DNA of 39,866 nucleotides, from positions 1 to 39,866 of the forward strand of contig CAVCMG010000026.1 in NCBI GenBank assembly GCA_963603285.1. Reading direction: 5' to 3'. The notes under the pieces were generated by a model. That model was not told the DNA's origin and made no database searches. It saw only the letters and a list, made by a program, of their open reading frames with translations. The position numbers and the translations under genes were made by a program. The stretch is from UBA11957 sp963603285 (lineage in GTDB: Bacteria > Bacillota > Clostridia > Lachnospirales > Lachnospiraceae). Positions 1 through 8,399 of this stretch are shown in pieces (the first letter of the stretch is position 1; each line of letters opens with the position of its first letter).

Positions 1-70
1 TTTAGAGAAGCAAAAAGAGTTTGATGATTTTTGTGACAAAGTCGACAAATCAAAATTTGTAAGTTACTAA
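1..70 (+). CDS. hsdS: Type I restriction specificity subunit HsdS, C-terminal end (partial)
   Basis: An open frame enters from the left edge (codons from base 2) and stops with TAA at 68-70. It leaves 22 residues that contain the motif EFDDFCDKVDKSKF. HsdS proteins commonly end with a helix of the form F-x-x-F-x-x-x-V-D-K-x-K, so this fits the last helix of a specificity subunit, which recognises DNA for the type I restriction-modification complex. The complete hsdR that starts 42 bases later supports the call. Only the tail is visible, so the target specificity cannot be judged. The assignment rests on a short motif plus context. Confidence 0.66.
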   Translation, partial: LEKQKEFDDFCDKVDKSKFVSY

Positions 71-112
71 AAAATAAATGCCAATATTAAAAAAGAAGTG
101 GGAGGATACACA

Positions 113-3100
113 ATGATCACAAACTTCGATTATTTAAAAACAGAGCCAAAGTTTTCTACATTTGCTAATGTGGCCATTTCTGCTGAAAAGATTATCCTTC
201 TGGATTCGCAGGCTAGTATCATGAACTGTCGTCGGGCGATGGAGTTTGCAGTGAAGTGGATGTATTCAGTAGATACTGCATTGGAGATGCCGTATCAGGA
301 TAATCTGCAGACGTTGATGAATACGGAAGATTACCGGCAGCTGATTGGACAGGATATTTGGAAACGTATGGATTATATTCGGCGATGTGGTAATAATGTA
401 GCGCACAGCAATAAGAAACTGGGGCGGGACGAGGCGATGCTTTGCCTTGAAAATCTGTCTATTCTTCTTGATTTTATTGCACATTGTTATACAACTGAGC
501 AGGAAATGCATACATTTGACAAAAATATCATTCTTTCAAGAATAGAGAAAGCAAAACAATCCAGAGAAACGCAAAAATCCGTAAAGGAAGAACTGGAAAG
601 AGAGCAGGAAAAAACGGCAAAACAACAGTTGGATCTGAAAAAGCTGATGGAAGAAAATGCGGCTTTAAAAGAGAAGCTGTCAGCACGCCGGGAAGAACAG
701 CAGAAAACGTATGTGCCTAAGCCATTGGATCTGTCAGAATACGAGACAAGAAAGCTGTACATAGATGCTATGCTGACAGAGGCAGGCTGGACAGAAGGAA
801 AAGACTGGCTGAAAGAAGTCCCGGTTACAGGTATGCCGAATGCATCGGGTAAAGGCAAAGTGGATTATGTATTATATGATGATGCACACAAACCTCTGGC
901 GATTATTGAAGCCAAAAGAACCTGTGCAGATGTTGCACGTGGACGGCAGCAGGCGCAGTTATATGCGGATCTTCTGGCAAAACAGTGTAAGAGGAAACCG
1001 ATAATTTTCCTGACAAATGGTTTTGAAACAAGAATCATAGATGGGCAGTATCCAGAAAGAAAATGTGCGACGATATATTCCAAAAGAGATCTGGAAAAAT
1101 GGTTTAATCTGCTGAAAATGCGGACAAGTCTCCAGCACATTACCATAGACAAAGAAATTGCCGGACGATATTATCAGGAAGCTGCAGTGAAGGCTGTATG
1201 CCAGAGTTTTGATGAGAAAAACAGGAGAAAGGCACTGCTTGTTATGGCAACAGGATCTGGCAAGACCAGAACTGTGATTGCTTTATGCAAAGTATTGCTG
1301 GATGCAGGTTGGGTAAAAAATATTCTGTTCCTGGCGGATCGTAATTCTCTTGTGACACAGGCAAAACGAAGTTTTGTAAATCTTCTTCCAAATCTGTCCT
1401 GTACGAATCTTGTAGAGGAAAAAGATAATTATACTGCACACTGTGTATTTTCCACATATCAGACGATGATGAATTGTGTTGATAGTGTGAAAGACAGGGA
1501 TGGAAAACTGTTTACCTGTGGACATTTTGACTTAGTGATCTGCGACGAAGCCCATCGGTCAATTTATAACAAATATAAAGATATTTTCAACTATTTTGAT
1601 GCACCGTTGGTAGGACTGACGGCAACACCAAAAGATGAAATTGAAAAAAATACATATGATATTTTTGAACTGGAAAAAGGTGTCCCAACGTACGGTTATG
1701 ATCTGGCACAGGCGGTAAAAGACGGATATCTGGTGGATTATGTTTCGGTTGAGTCAGAGTTAAAGTTTATCGAGCAGGGAATTGTTTATGATGAACTTTC
1801 TGAAGAGGATAAACAGGCATATGAAGACACGTTTGAAGAGGCGGATGGAGAACTGCCAGAGGCCATTAGTTCATCAGCGCTGAATACATGGGTGTTTAAT
1901 GAGGATACGATCCGAAAAGTACTGCATATTGTCATGGAACATGGCATCAAAGTAGATTACGGACAGAAGATTGGTAAAACGATTATCTTTGCAAAGAATC
2001 ATAAGCATGCTGAAAAGATTCTGGAAATATTTAACAAGGAATATCAGCATCTTCCGGGATTTGCGACAGTTATCGATAATTATACATCCCATGCACAAAG
2101 TGCAATCGATCAGTTTTCAGAAGCTAAAAAACTTCCGCAGATTGCAATTTCCGTAGATATGCTGGATACAGGTATCGATGTGCCGGAAGTCGTTAATCTG
2201 GTATTCTTCAAAAAGGTTATGAGTAAGGCAAAGTTCTGGCAGATGATTGGCAGAGGGACCAGACTGTGTGAAGAATTGCTGGATGGCGAAGATAAGAACA
2301 AATTTTATATTTTTGACTTCTGTGGAAATTTTGAATTTTTCCGGTTGAATCAGGGAAAAGCGACAGCGAACCAGATAGCTTTACAGGGGGCTATCTTTAA
2401 TCTGCAATTCGAAATGTCATATAAATTGCAGGACCTTGTATACCAGACAGATACACGGCTGCGTACATTTCGAAATCTGCTGGTACAACAGATGACCGAA
2501 AAAGTGCAGGAATTACCGAAAGATAATTTTGCGGTAAAGCAGCATATGAAGTATGTGGAACTGTATTCGGTAGAAGAAAATTATCAAGGACTGACTTATG
2601 AAGATACTTTGCTGGTAAAAGAAGAAGTTGCACCCCTTATTTTACCGGATAAAGATGATGTGACAGCAGTTCGGTTTGATGCATTGCTATATGGCATAGA
2701 GCTTGCATATTTGCTAGGGAAAAAGTATCCAAAAGCACGTGGGGATTTATTGAAAAAAGTGCAGGGAGTTGCCGGCGTGGCCAATATACCAGAAATTCAG
2801 GCGCAGAGTGAACTGATTGAAAAAATTCTTCATGAAAATTATATAGAAAATGCAGGCATTAATGAATTTGAAAACGTGAGAGAAAAACTCAGAGATTTGA
2901 TTAAGTATATATCCGATAAGCATGCCAGAATATTTACGACGAATCTCGAGGATGACCTTTTATCTATGGAGTGGCATGAGTCAGAACTGGAAAACGATGA
3001 TCTGAAAAATTATAAGGCAAAAGCTGAATATTACATCCGGCAACATCAGGATACACTTGCTATTGCAAAATTAAAGACAAACCGTCCGTTGACGAAAACA

Positions 3101-3463
3101 GATGTAGAAAGTTTACAGCAGATTTTATGGAGTGAAATCGGGACAAAGCAGGATTATGAACAGGAGGTTGGTAATAAGCCGCTGGGAGAATTTGTGCGTG
3201 AAATTGTCGGACTCGACATGAATGCGGCAAAAGAGGCATTTGCGGAATATCTGACAGATACAGATCTGGATAGCAGACAGATTTATTTTGTGAATCAGAT
3301 TGTGGAATATATTGTGCATAATGGCATGATGACGGATATGTCTGTGCTGCAGGAAACACCATTTACAGATCAGGGAAGTATTACGGAGGTATTCACAGAT
3401 CTTTCCGTGTGGTTTGGCATAAAGAAGGTGATAGACGCAATCAATGCCAATGCAGCAGCATAA
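113..3463 (+). CDS. hsdR: Type I restriction endonuclease subunit R (HsdR)
   Basis: This is the motor and nuclease subunit of a type I restriction-modification complex; it translocates DNA with ATP and cleaves foreign DNA. The 1,116-residue protein begins with a DUF4145-like helical domain (about 1-125) and a charged coiled coil (about 140-200). The nuclease core follows, with D250 (KVDYVLYD) and E266-A-K268 forming a PD-(D/E)xK site. The SF2 motor carries ATGSGKT (about 380), CDEAH (about 478), LTATP (about 502) and IGRGTR (about 713). An EcoEI-type C-terminal region completes it. The start is the ATG at 113, because GGAGG at 101-105 is correctly spaced; a GTG at 98 lies upstream of that site. 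It follows the hsdS tail directly, so hsdS-hsdR are probably one operon with hsdM outside the window. The gene reads as more AT-rich than the genes after 3.5 kb, which suggests acquisition. It looks intact. Confidence 0.95.
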   Translation: MITNFDYLKTEPKFSTFANVAISAEKIILLDSQASIMNCRRAMEFAVKWMYSVDTALEMPYQDNLQTLMNTEDYRQLIGQDIWKRMDYIRRCGNNVAHSNKKLGRDEAMLCLENLSILLDFIAHCYTTEQEMHTFDKNIILSRIEKAKQSRETQKSVKEELEREQEKTAKQQLDLKKLMEENAALKEKLSARREEQQKTYVPKPLDLSEYETRKLYIDAMLTEAGWTEGKDWLKEVPVTGMPNASGKGKVDYVLYDDAHKPLAIIEAKRTCADVARGRQQAQLYADLLAKQCKRKPIIFLTNGFETRIIDGQYPERKCATIYSKRDLEKWFNLLKMRTSLQHITIDKEIAGRYYQEAAVKAVCQSFDEKNRRKALLVMATGSGKTRTVIALCKVLLDAGWVKNILFLADRNSLVTQAKRSFVNLLPNLSCTNLVEEKDNYTAHCVFSTYQTMMNCVDSVKDRDGKLFTCGHFDLVICDEAHRSIYNKYKDIFNYFDAPLVGLTATPKDEIEKNTYDIFELEKGVPTYGYDLAQAVKDGYLVDYVSVESELKFIEQGIVYDELSEEDKQAYEDTFEEADGELPEAISSSALNTWVFNEDTIRKVLHIVMEHGIKVDYGQKIGKTIIFAKNHKHAEKILEIFNKEYQHLPGFATVIDNYTSHAQSAIDQFSEAKKLPQIAISVDMLDTGIDVPEVVNLVFFKKVMSKAKFWQMIGRGTRLCEELLDGEDKNKFYIFDFCGNFEFFRLNQGKATANQIALQGAIFNLQFEMSYKLQDLVYQTDTRLRTFRNLLVQQMTEKVQELPKDNFAVKQHMKYVELYSVEENYQGLTYEDTLLVKEEVAPLILPDKDDVTAVRFDALLYGIELAYLLGKKYPKARGDLLKKVQGVAGVANIPEIQAQSELIEKILHENYIENAGINEFENVREKLRDLIKYISDKHARIFTTNLEDDLLSMEWHESELENDDLKNYKAKAEYYIRQHQDTLAIAKLKTNRPLTKTDVESLQQILWSEIGTKQDYEQEVGNKPLGEFVREIVGLDMNAAKEAFAEYLTDTDLDSRQIYFVNQIVEYIVHNGMMTDMSVLQETPFTDQGSITEVFTDLSVWFGIKKVIDAINANAAA

Positions 3464-3572
3464 AAATTCTTAAAAATCCTATCAACTTGTGTCATTTCTG
3501 TAAAAAATGCGGTATGATAATGCGCGGTAGCAACCAGGAGAAAGGTGTAAGAGACGAAAGAAGGAAAGTACA

Positions 3573-4499
3573 ATGTCAAACCGTAGAAAGATGAGCCGTA
3601 GAAGACGCAAAACGCATGCGATTTTTAAAAATATCATTCTGGCGCTGATTATGGTACTGGGTCTGGTTTTGATCTGGAAATTTGCCATACCGACAGCACA
3701 GAAGGGTATGGAATTACTGGGTGGCTTAAATACCGCAGATACCAGACAGAGCTCCGTTTTGGAGCTGTCCACCGCAAATCCATCGGTTACCGGGGAAAGC
3801 TCCGGGGACAGCTTGCAGGCGGAGGTCATAGAAAGCGATACGGAGGATGGTGAAACAACAGGTGTTTCAAACGCAGACAGCAGTCAGGCTTCGGCGCTGT
3901 CGGAAGAGACCGCGCAGAGTGGCACAACAGAGAGTACATCGGGAACTTCTGATGATGACTGGGCGCTGATTCTGGTCAATAAGGATAATCCGATCCCGGA
4001 TAATTATGAAATCACATTTACAGAGCTGTCCAATGGACAGAAAGTGGATTCGCGGATCTATCCGGATCTGCAGGCTATGTTTGATGCGGCGAGAGCGGCC
4101 GGATTACAGCTGTTTGTCCGGGAGGGATACCGTACACAGGAAGAACAGCAGCAGATTATGGACGAACGGATCCGGAAATACGTCAAAGAGGGCAATACAC
4201 AGGCAGAAGCAAAGAAGCTGGCAGAGGAATATGTGGCTGTGCCGGGAACCAGTGAACATCAGCTGGGACTCAGTGTGGATATCAACCCGGAGGACAGTTC
4301 GCAGGAAGCGAAGGATAAGGTCTACAGCTGGCTGGCAGCGAATGCTTACAAATACGGATTCATCAAAAGATATCCGTCAGACAAAGTAGATATCACAGGC
4401 ATCAGCAATGAACCCTGGCATTACCGCTATGTGGGTAAGACAGCGGCTGCTGAAATGCAGGAAAAGGGATTGTGTCTGGAAGAATACTTGAAACAGTGA
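3573..4499 (+). CDS. D-alanyl-D-alanine carboxypeptidase, VanY/M15B family, membrane-anchored
   Basis: A 308-residue zinc peptidase predicted to trim the terminal D-Ala from peptidoglycan stem peptides outside the cell. A basic N-terminus is followed by one hydrophobic segment (about 18-40), which acts as signal anchor. A Ser/Thr/Glu-rich linker (about 55-125) leads to the catalytic domain (about 140-305). The M15 signature is complete: SEHQLGLSVDI supplies H229 and D236, and EPWHY supplies E280 and H283. YRTQEEQ is the usual upstream family motif. The ATG at 3573 is preceded by GAAGGAAAG. It is followed by a hairpin at 4512-4543, so it is probably monocistronic. No vanR/S or vanH/A/X genes are nearby, so this looks like a housekeeping wall enzyme rather than a glycopeptide resistance gene. 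Confidence 0.9.
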   Translation: MSNRRKMSRRRRKTHAIFKNIILALIMVLGLVLIWKFAIPTAQKGMELLGGLNTADTRQSSVLELSTANPSVTGESSGDSLQAEVIESDTEDGETTGVSNADSSQASALSEETAQSGTTESTSGTSDDDWALILVNKDNPIPDNYEITFTELSNGQKVDSRIYPDLQAMFDAARAAGLQLFVREGYRTQEEQQQIMDERIRKYVKEGNTQAEAKKLAEEYVAVPGTSEHQLGLSVDINPEDSSQEAKDKVYSWLAANAYKYGFIKRYPSDKVDITGISNEPWHYRYVGKTAAAEMQEKGLCLEEYLKQ

Positions 4500-4511
4500 T
4501 AGAATAAAAGA

Positions 4512-4543
4512 AAAGGACATATGGAGAAATCTGTATGTCCTTT
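4512..4543 (+). terminator. Hairpin after the VanY-like gene
   Basis: A perfect 10-base stem, AAAGGACATA (4512-4521) with TATGTCCTTT (4534-4543), encloses a 12-base loop. It is followed by AAATTT rather than a long T run. It lies 12 bases after the carboxypeptidase stop and 35 bases before the next ATG. It is probably a moderate terminator or an mRNA 3'-end stabiliser. Confidence 0.6.
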
Positions 4544-4578
4544 AAATTTCAATACATGCAAAGTGAAAGGAAACGATA

Positions 4579-5490
4579 ATGAAAAAGATAGAAAAAGTAG
4601 CCATCATCGGCATGGGTGCCCTCGGCATCCTTTACGGTACACAGAGTATGGATGCCGGACATCCGGTGGAATTTGTGATGAATGCAGACCGTGTGGCAAA
4701 ATATAAGGACAGGACTTTTTATAAGAATGGTAAGCCGTACAAAATGCCGGTGCAGGACTGTGCGACCGCTGAAACGGCAGATCTGGTGATGGTGGCGGTA
4801 AAGTACAATGGTCTGGCTTCGGCGATCCAGGATATGAAAAAATGTGTTGGCAAAGATACGATCGTCATGTCCGTGATGAATGGCATTGACAGTGAAGAAA
4901 TCATTGCTGAAGCCTACGGCATGGACCGGATGATCTACACCGTGGCACAGGGCATGGATGCGATGAAAGCCGGAGAGGAGCTGAAGTTTACCCAGATGGG
5001 TGAGCTGCATATTGGTGCACGGTATGAGAACCAGCAGGCAAACGTGGATGCTGTGGAAGCTTATTTTAAAGAAATTGCCATGCCGTATGTCCGGGAAGAG
5101 GATATCATGTACCGGTTGTGGAGTAAATTTATGCTCAATGTGGGCATCAACCAGTGCTGTATGGCGTTTGATACGACGTACAGCGGCTGTCTGACAAAGG
5201 GAGAAGCCAACCGTACGATGATTTCCGCAATGCGGGAGGTGATTTCACTGGCTAACAGTGAGGGAATTTCTCTCAAGGAAAAAGATCTGAATACATATGT
5301 TGATATTCTCAAAACACTTTCACCGGACGGTATCCCGTCCATGCAGCAGGACAGTGTGGCACATCGCCCGTCTGAGATCGAGATGTTTGCGGGTACGGTG
5401 ATCCGCCGGGCAAAGGCGCAGGGACTTCTCGTACCGGTGAATGAATTTTTGTATGACAGAGTGCATGAAATCGAGGCAGGTTGGAAATGA
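4579..5490 (+). CDS. Ketopantoate reductase family (2-dehydropantoate 2-reductase-like) oxidoreductase
   Basis: A 303-residue NADPH-dependent reductase of the PanE/ApbA family. The N-terminal Rossmann fold opens with VAIIGMGALG (GxGxxG, residues 8-17). The C-terminal helical domain contains RLWSKFMLNVGINQ, in which K183 sits at the position of the catalytic lysine. The best characterised members reduce 2-dehydropantoate to pantoate for coenzyme A synthesis, but the family also includes reductases of other 2-oxo acids. No panB or panC neighbours are present, so the substrate is not settled. The ATG at 4579 follows GTGAAAGGAAACGATA. Its TGA overlaps the ATG of topB by two bases, which indicates translational coupling of two functionally unrelated genes. 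Confidence 0.86.
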   Translation: MKKIEKVAIIGMGALGILYGTQSMDAGHPVEFVMNADRVAKYKDRTFYKNGKPYKMPVQDCATAETADLVMVAVKYNGLASAIQDMKKCVGKDTIVMSVMNGIDSEEIIAEAYGMDRMIYTVAQGMDAMKAGEELKFTQMGELHIGARYENQQANVDAVEAYFKEIAMPYVREEDIMYRLWSKFMLNVGINQCCMAFDTTYSGCLTKGEANRTMISAMREVISLANSEGISLKEKDLNTYVDILKTLSPDGIPSMQQDSVAHRPSEIEMFAGTVIRRAKAQGLLVPVNEFLYDRVHEIEAGWK

Positions 5491-7694
5491 AGCATTTAGT
5501 GATTGCGGAAAAGCCGTCGGTTGCCCGGGATATCGCTCGGGTGCTGGGCTGTGGCAAAAAAACAAATACATATATGGAAGGCGCAGAGTATATCGTGACC
5601 TGGGCGCTGGGCCATCTGGTGACGCTGGCCGATCCGGAGGAATATGGAAAGCAGTACCAGAAATGGGAAATGGATACACTGCCCATCGTGCCGGATGAAT
5701 GGAAGCTGGTGGTGATCCGCCAGACAACGGGACAGTATAAGGCTGTGCGGGAGCAGATTTACCGGAAGGATGTGTCGGATATCATCATTGCGACAGATGC
5801 CGGACGGGAAGGTGAGCTGGTGGCCCGCTGGATTCTTGATAAGGCAGATAACCATAAGCCCATACAGAGACTGTGGATCTCTTCTGTTACAGATAAAGCG
5901 ATCCGTGAGGGATTTTCTCATTTAAGGCCCGGGAAAGAATATTATCCCCTGTACCGTGCGGCAGTGGCCCGTGCCGAGGCAGACTGGCTGGTGGGCATCA
6001 ATGCGACGAGAGCCCTGACCTGCAAGTATAATGCCCAGTTGTCCTGCGGCCGTGTCCAGACACCGACACTGGCGATCATTGCGGCAAGGGAAAAGGAAAT
6101 CCGGGAATTTCGGCCAAAAGCATATTACGGACTGAAAGCACAGGCGGACGGGGTTACCTTCCAATGGACGGACAATGGTTCCGGCAGTGGCCGCAGCTTT
6201 GCAAAGGATAAGATAGACAGTCTGTATGCGTCCTGCAAGGGGCAGTCTCTGGAGGTGACGGAGACGAGCCGGAAGATCAAAAAGAGCTATGCACCGGCGC
6301 TCTATGATCTGACGACACTGCAGAGAGAGGCCAATGCAAAGTATGGGTTTTCAGCCAAAGAAACGTTGAATCTGATGCAGCGTTTATATGAGCAGCATAA
6401 GGTTCTGACGTATCCGAGAACGGATTCCCGGTATCTGACGACGGATATGGTGGGAACGCTTGGTGAACGTCTGGCTGCCTGTGCAGTCGGTCCGTATAAA
6501 AAATTGGCGGCAAAGCTGTCCAGACAGAAAATACAGGGAAACAAGTCCTTTGTGGACAATGCAAAGGTATCCGATCACCATGCAATCATTCCGACAGAAC
6601 AGTATGTGCGTCTGGAGGATATGAGTGCGGAGGAACGCAAGATCTATGATATGGTTGTGCGACGGTTTATGGCGGTACTTCTTCCGCCGAGTGAGAGCGA
6701 AGAGATTACGGTAAAGGCCATGCTGGCAGGGGAAACCTTTGTAACTCGTGGCAGTGTGGCGAAGGTGCCGGGCTGGCGTGAAGCTTACGATACGGGCTAT
6801 GTGGATCTGGATGAGGACGAGGAAGCGGAGAGCGTAACCAGATTTACGCAGGCGCCGCCTGTGCTTTCCACCTGGAAGAAGGGCAGCCGTATCCATGTGG
6901 ATCGTCTGGATATTACGGAGGGAAAGACAAAGCCACCGGCATATTTTACGGAGGGTACGCTGATCGCGGCTATGGAAAATCCGGCAAAATATATGACACA
7001 GAAGGATGCCGTCAAAGCCAGAACACTTGGCGAGACCGGTGGACTGGGTACGGTGGCGACCCGGGCGGATATCATAGAAAAGCTATTTGGCAGTTTCCTT
7101 ATGGAGAAAAAAGAAAATGAAATTCACACGACGTCCAAAGGCCGACAGCTTCTGGAGCTGGTACCGGAGGATTTGAAGACGCCGGAGCTTACAGCGGACT
7201 GGGAACTGCGGCTGCAGGCGATTGCAAAGGGACGCGAGAAGGATTCTCAGTTTATGGCAGAGATTGAAGGCTATACGAAAGCGCTGATTCAGGAGATCCG
7301 GACAGCAAACGGCAGCTACCGTCATGATAATATGACACGGAAGAAATGCCCGGACTGTGGTAAATTTATGCTGGAGGTCAACGGTAAGCATGGAAAGATG
7401 CTGGTATGCCAGGATCGGGAGTGCGGATACCGTGAGACAATTTCACGGCATACGAATGCCAGATGCCCGGTATGCCATAAGCGGATGGATATGATCGGTC
7501 ATGGTGAGGAGCAGAGGTTTGTCTGTGTCTGTGGGCATAAGGAGAAGCTGTCGGCTTTTGAACAGCGTCGGGCAAAGGAAGGCAAGGGTGTGAGCAAGCG
7601 GGATGTGAACAGGTATCTGCGGAAGCAGGAGCAGGAAGCGAAGGAGCCGATCAATAATGCATTTGCGGATGCACTGAAGAATATCAAATTATAG
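5487..7694 (+). CDS. topB: DNA topoisomerase III (type IA)
   Basis: A 735-residue type IA topoisomerase that passes and decatenates single strands during replication and recombination. The Toprim domain starts with MKHLVIAEKPSVA and contains DAGREGE (about 103-109). The active-site tyrosine is Y309 in LTYPRTDSRYL; LSCGRVQTPTL and DHHAIIPT are further family motifs. The C-terminus carries Cys-rich zinc-binding segments (CPDCGK near 621, then CPVC and CVCGH up to about 685), as in other clostridial TopB proteins. I chose the ATG at 5487: GAGGCAGG at 5473-5480 is 6 bases upstream, and the codon overlaps the upstream TGA (ATGA). An in-frame TTG at 5481 abuts that site and is less likely. The length is normal for Firmicute TopB. 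Confidence 0.95.
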   Translation: MKHLVIAEKPSVARDIARVLGCGKKTNTYMEGAEYIVTWALGHLVTLADPEEYGKQYQKWEMDTLPIVPDEWKLVVIRQTTGQYKAVREQIYRKDVSDIIIATDAGREGELVARWILDKADNHKPIQRLWISSVTDKAIREGFSHLRPGKEYYPLYRAAVARAEADWLVGINATRALTCKYNAQLSCGRVQTPTLAIIAAREKEIREFRPKAYYGLKAQADGVTFQWTDNGSGSGRSFAKDKIDSLYASCKGQSLEVTETSRKIKKSYAPALYDLTTLQREANAKYGFSAKETLNLMQRLYEQHKVLTYPRTDSRYLTTDMVGTLGERLAACAVGPYKKLAAKLSRQKIQGNKSFVDNAKVSDHHAIIPTEQYVRLEDMSAEERKIYDMVVRRFMAVLLPPSESEEITVKAMLAGETFVTRGSVAKVPGWREAYDTGYVDLDEDEEAESVTRFTQAPPVLSTWKKGSRIHVDRLDITEGKTKPPAYFTEGTLIAAMENPAKYMTQKDAVKARTLGETGGLGTVATRADIIEKLFGSFLMEKKENEIHTTSKGRQLLELVPEDLKTPELTADWELRLQAIAKGREKDSQFMAEIEGYTKALIQEIRTANGSYRHDNMTRKKCPDCGKFMLEVNGKHGKMLVCQDRECGYRETISRHTNARCPVCHKRMDMIGHGEEQRFVCVCGHKEKLSAFEQRRAKEGKGVSKRDVNRYLRKQEQEAKEPINNAFADALKNIKL

Positions 7695-7698
7695 TTAG

Positions 7699-7881
7699 TC
7701 AAGCGTAATATTTCCCGGTAGTGCAAAATCGGCGTTCTGCCATAAATACTGTGAAAATCTTGTCAAACTCTTCCAGTGACATACGGTTGCTAGCGACATA
7801 TAATAAATTTAATGTGATCCGCATTCCCCGGAACTGACTGTGACGGGATATCCGGATGGAATACAAATCTGTCTCTGACAT
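7699..7881 (-). pseudogene. Possible gene remnant of unknown family
   Basis: A minus-strand open frame gives about 60 residues from an ATG at 7881 and ends with TGA at 7699-7701, five bases after topB. The translation looks protein-like (for example SLEEFDKIFTVFMAERRF). It has no clear ribosome binding site, and its frame continues upstream only through sequence that forms the 7934-7964 hairpin. I do not recognise the family. It could be the 3' end of a decayed gene convergent with topB, or chance. The 346-base gap between topB and the next gene is otherwise explained only by that hairpin. Confidence 0.28.
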
Positions 7882-7933
7882 CAAAACGGAGTTTGCGATG
7901 GAAGATACGGCAGTTACACATGGAATATATACT

Positions 7934-7964
7934 GGCCGTACTGCATGCGCAGGCGGCCTTTTTT
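7934..7964 (+). terminator. Rho-independent terminator
   Basis: GGCCG (7934-7938) pairs with CGGCC (7954-7958), and inside it CTGC (7941-7944) pairs with GCAG (7949-7952). Six T residues follow (7959-7964). It could end read-through from topB. Because it lies only about 80 bases before the hydrogenase regulator gene, with no clear promoter between, it could also act as a leader attenuator. Confidence 0.66.
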
Positions 7965-8040
7965 CAATTGGCGCGGGGCGCAGGAAAAAGGTCAGGCGAA
8001 GCATTTTTGCGTGAGAAGATGGAAAAAGGAGGATGGATAC

Positions 8041-8295
8041 ATGGAAGAAAGAATTGCCCTGATTGGCATTATTGTGGAGAAACCGGATGCTGTGGATGAG
8101 CTGAATCATCTGCTGCATGAGTACCGTGCATATATTATCGGAAGAATGGGTGTTCCGTACCGGAAGAAGAATGTCAATATCATCAGCATTGCGATGGATG
8201 CGCCACAGGATAAGATCAGTGCGCTGTCGGGAAAGATCGGGCGGCTGTATGGTATTTCAGCAAAGACAATTTATGCTGCGGAAAATAAAGGTTGA
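8041..8295 (+). CDS. TM1266-type iron-only hydrogenase system putative regulator
   Basis: An 84-residue protein with an ACT/NikR-C-like ferredoxin fold pattern. It resembles the small proteins encoded beside [FeFe]-hydrogenase maturation genes (Thermotoga TM1266 family). Diagnostic stretches are ALIGIIVE, HEYRAYIIGRMGVPYR and ISALSGKIGRLYGI. Its role is presumed regulatory, because homologues travel with hydE/hydF/hydG and lack catalytic motifs. The start is the ATG at 8041, with AAAGGAGG at 8026-8033. A longer open frame upstream runs through the terminator hairpin and is not credible. hydG follows after 104 bases that carry two small hairpins. No DNA-binding helix is obvious, so an effector-binding role is equally possible. 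Confidence 0.86.
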   Translation: MEERIALIGIIVEKPDAVDELNHLLHEYRAYIIGRMGVPYRKKNVNIISIAMDAPQDKISALSGKIGRLYGISAKTIYAAENKG

Positions 8296-8302
8296 TTCAT
8301 AA

Positions 8303-8368
8303 CGAGAAAATATCTCGCATAAAACACAGTGCAAATTGAGAACGAGTAATCATACAAAGAATTGTATG
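8303..8368 (+). other. Two small hairpins between the TM1266-type gene and hydG
   Basis: CGAGA (8303-8307) pairs with TCTCG (8313-8317). CATACAA (8351-8357) pairs with TTGTATG (8362-8368) around a four-base loop. Neither is followed by a T run, so they are not terminators. They lie in the leader of hydG, whose AGGAGGG site is at 8390-8396. They may set mRNA processing or translation of hydG, or be a protein-binding palindrome. No promoter is clear here. Confidence 0.45.
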
Positions 8369-8399
8369 CGGCACATGCCCCATACAGACAGGAGGGAAA

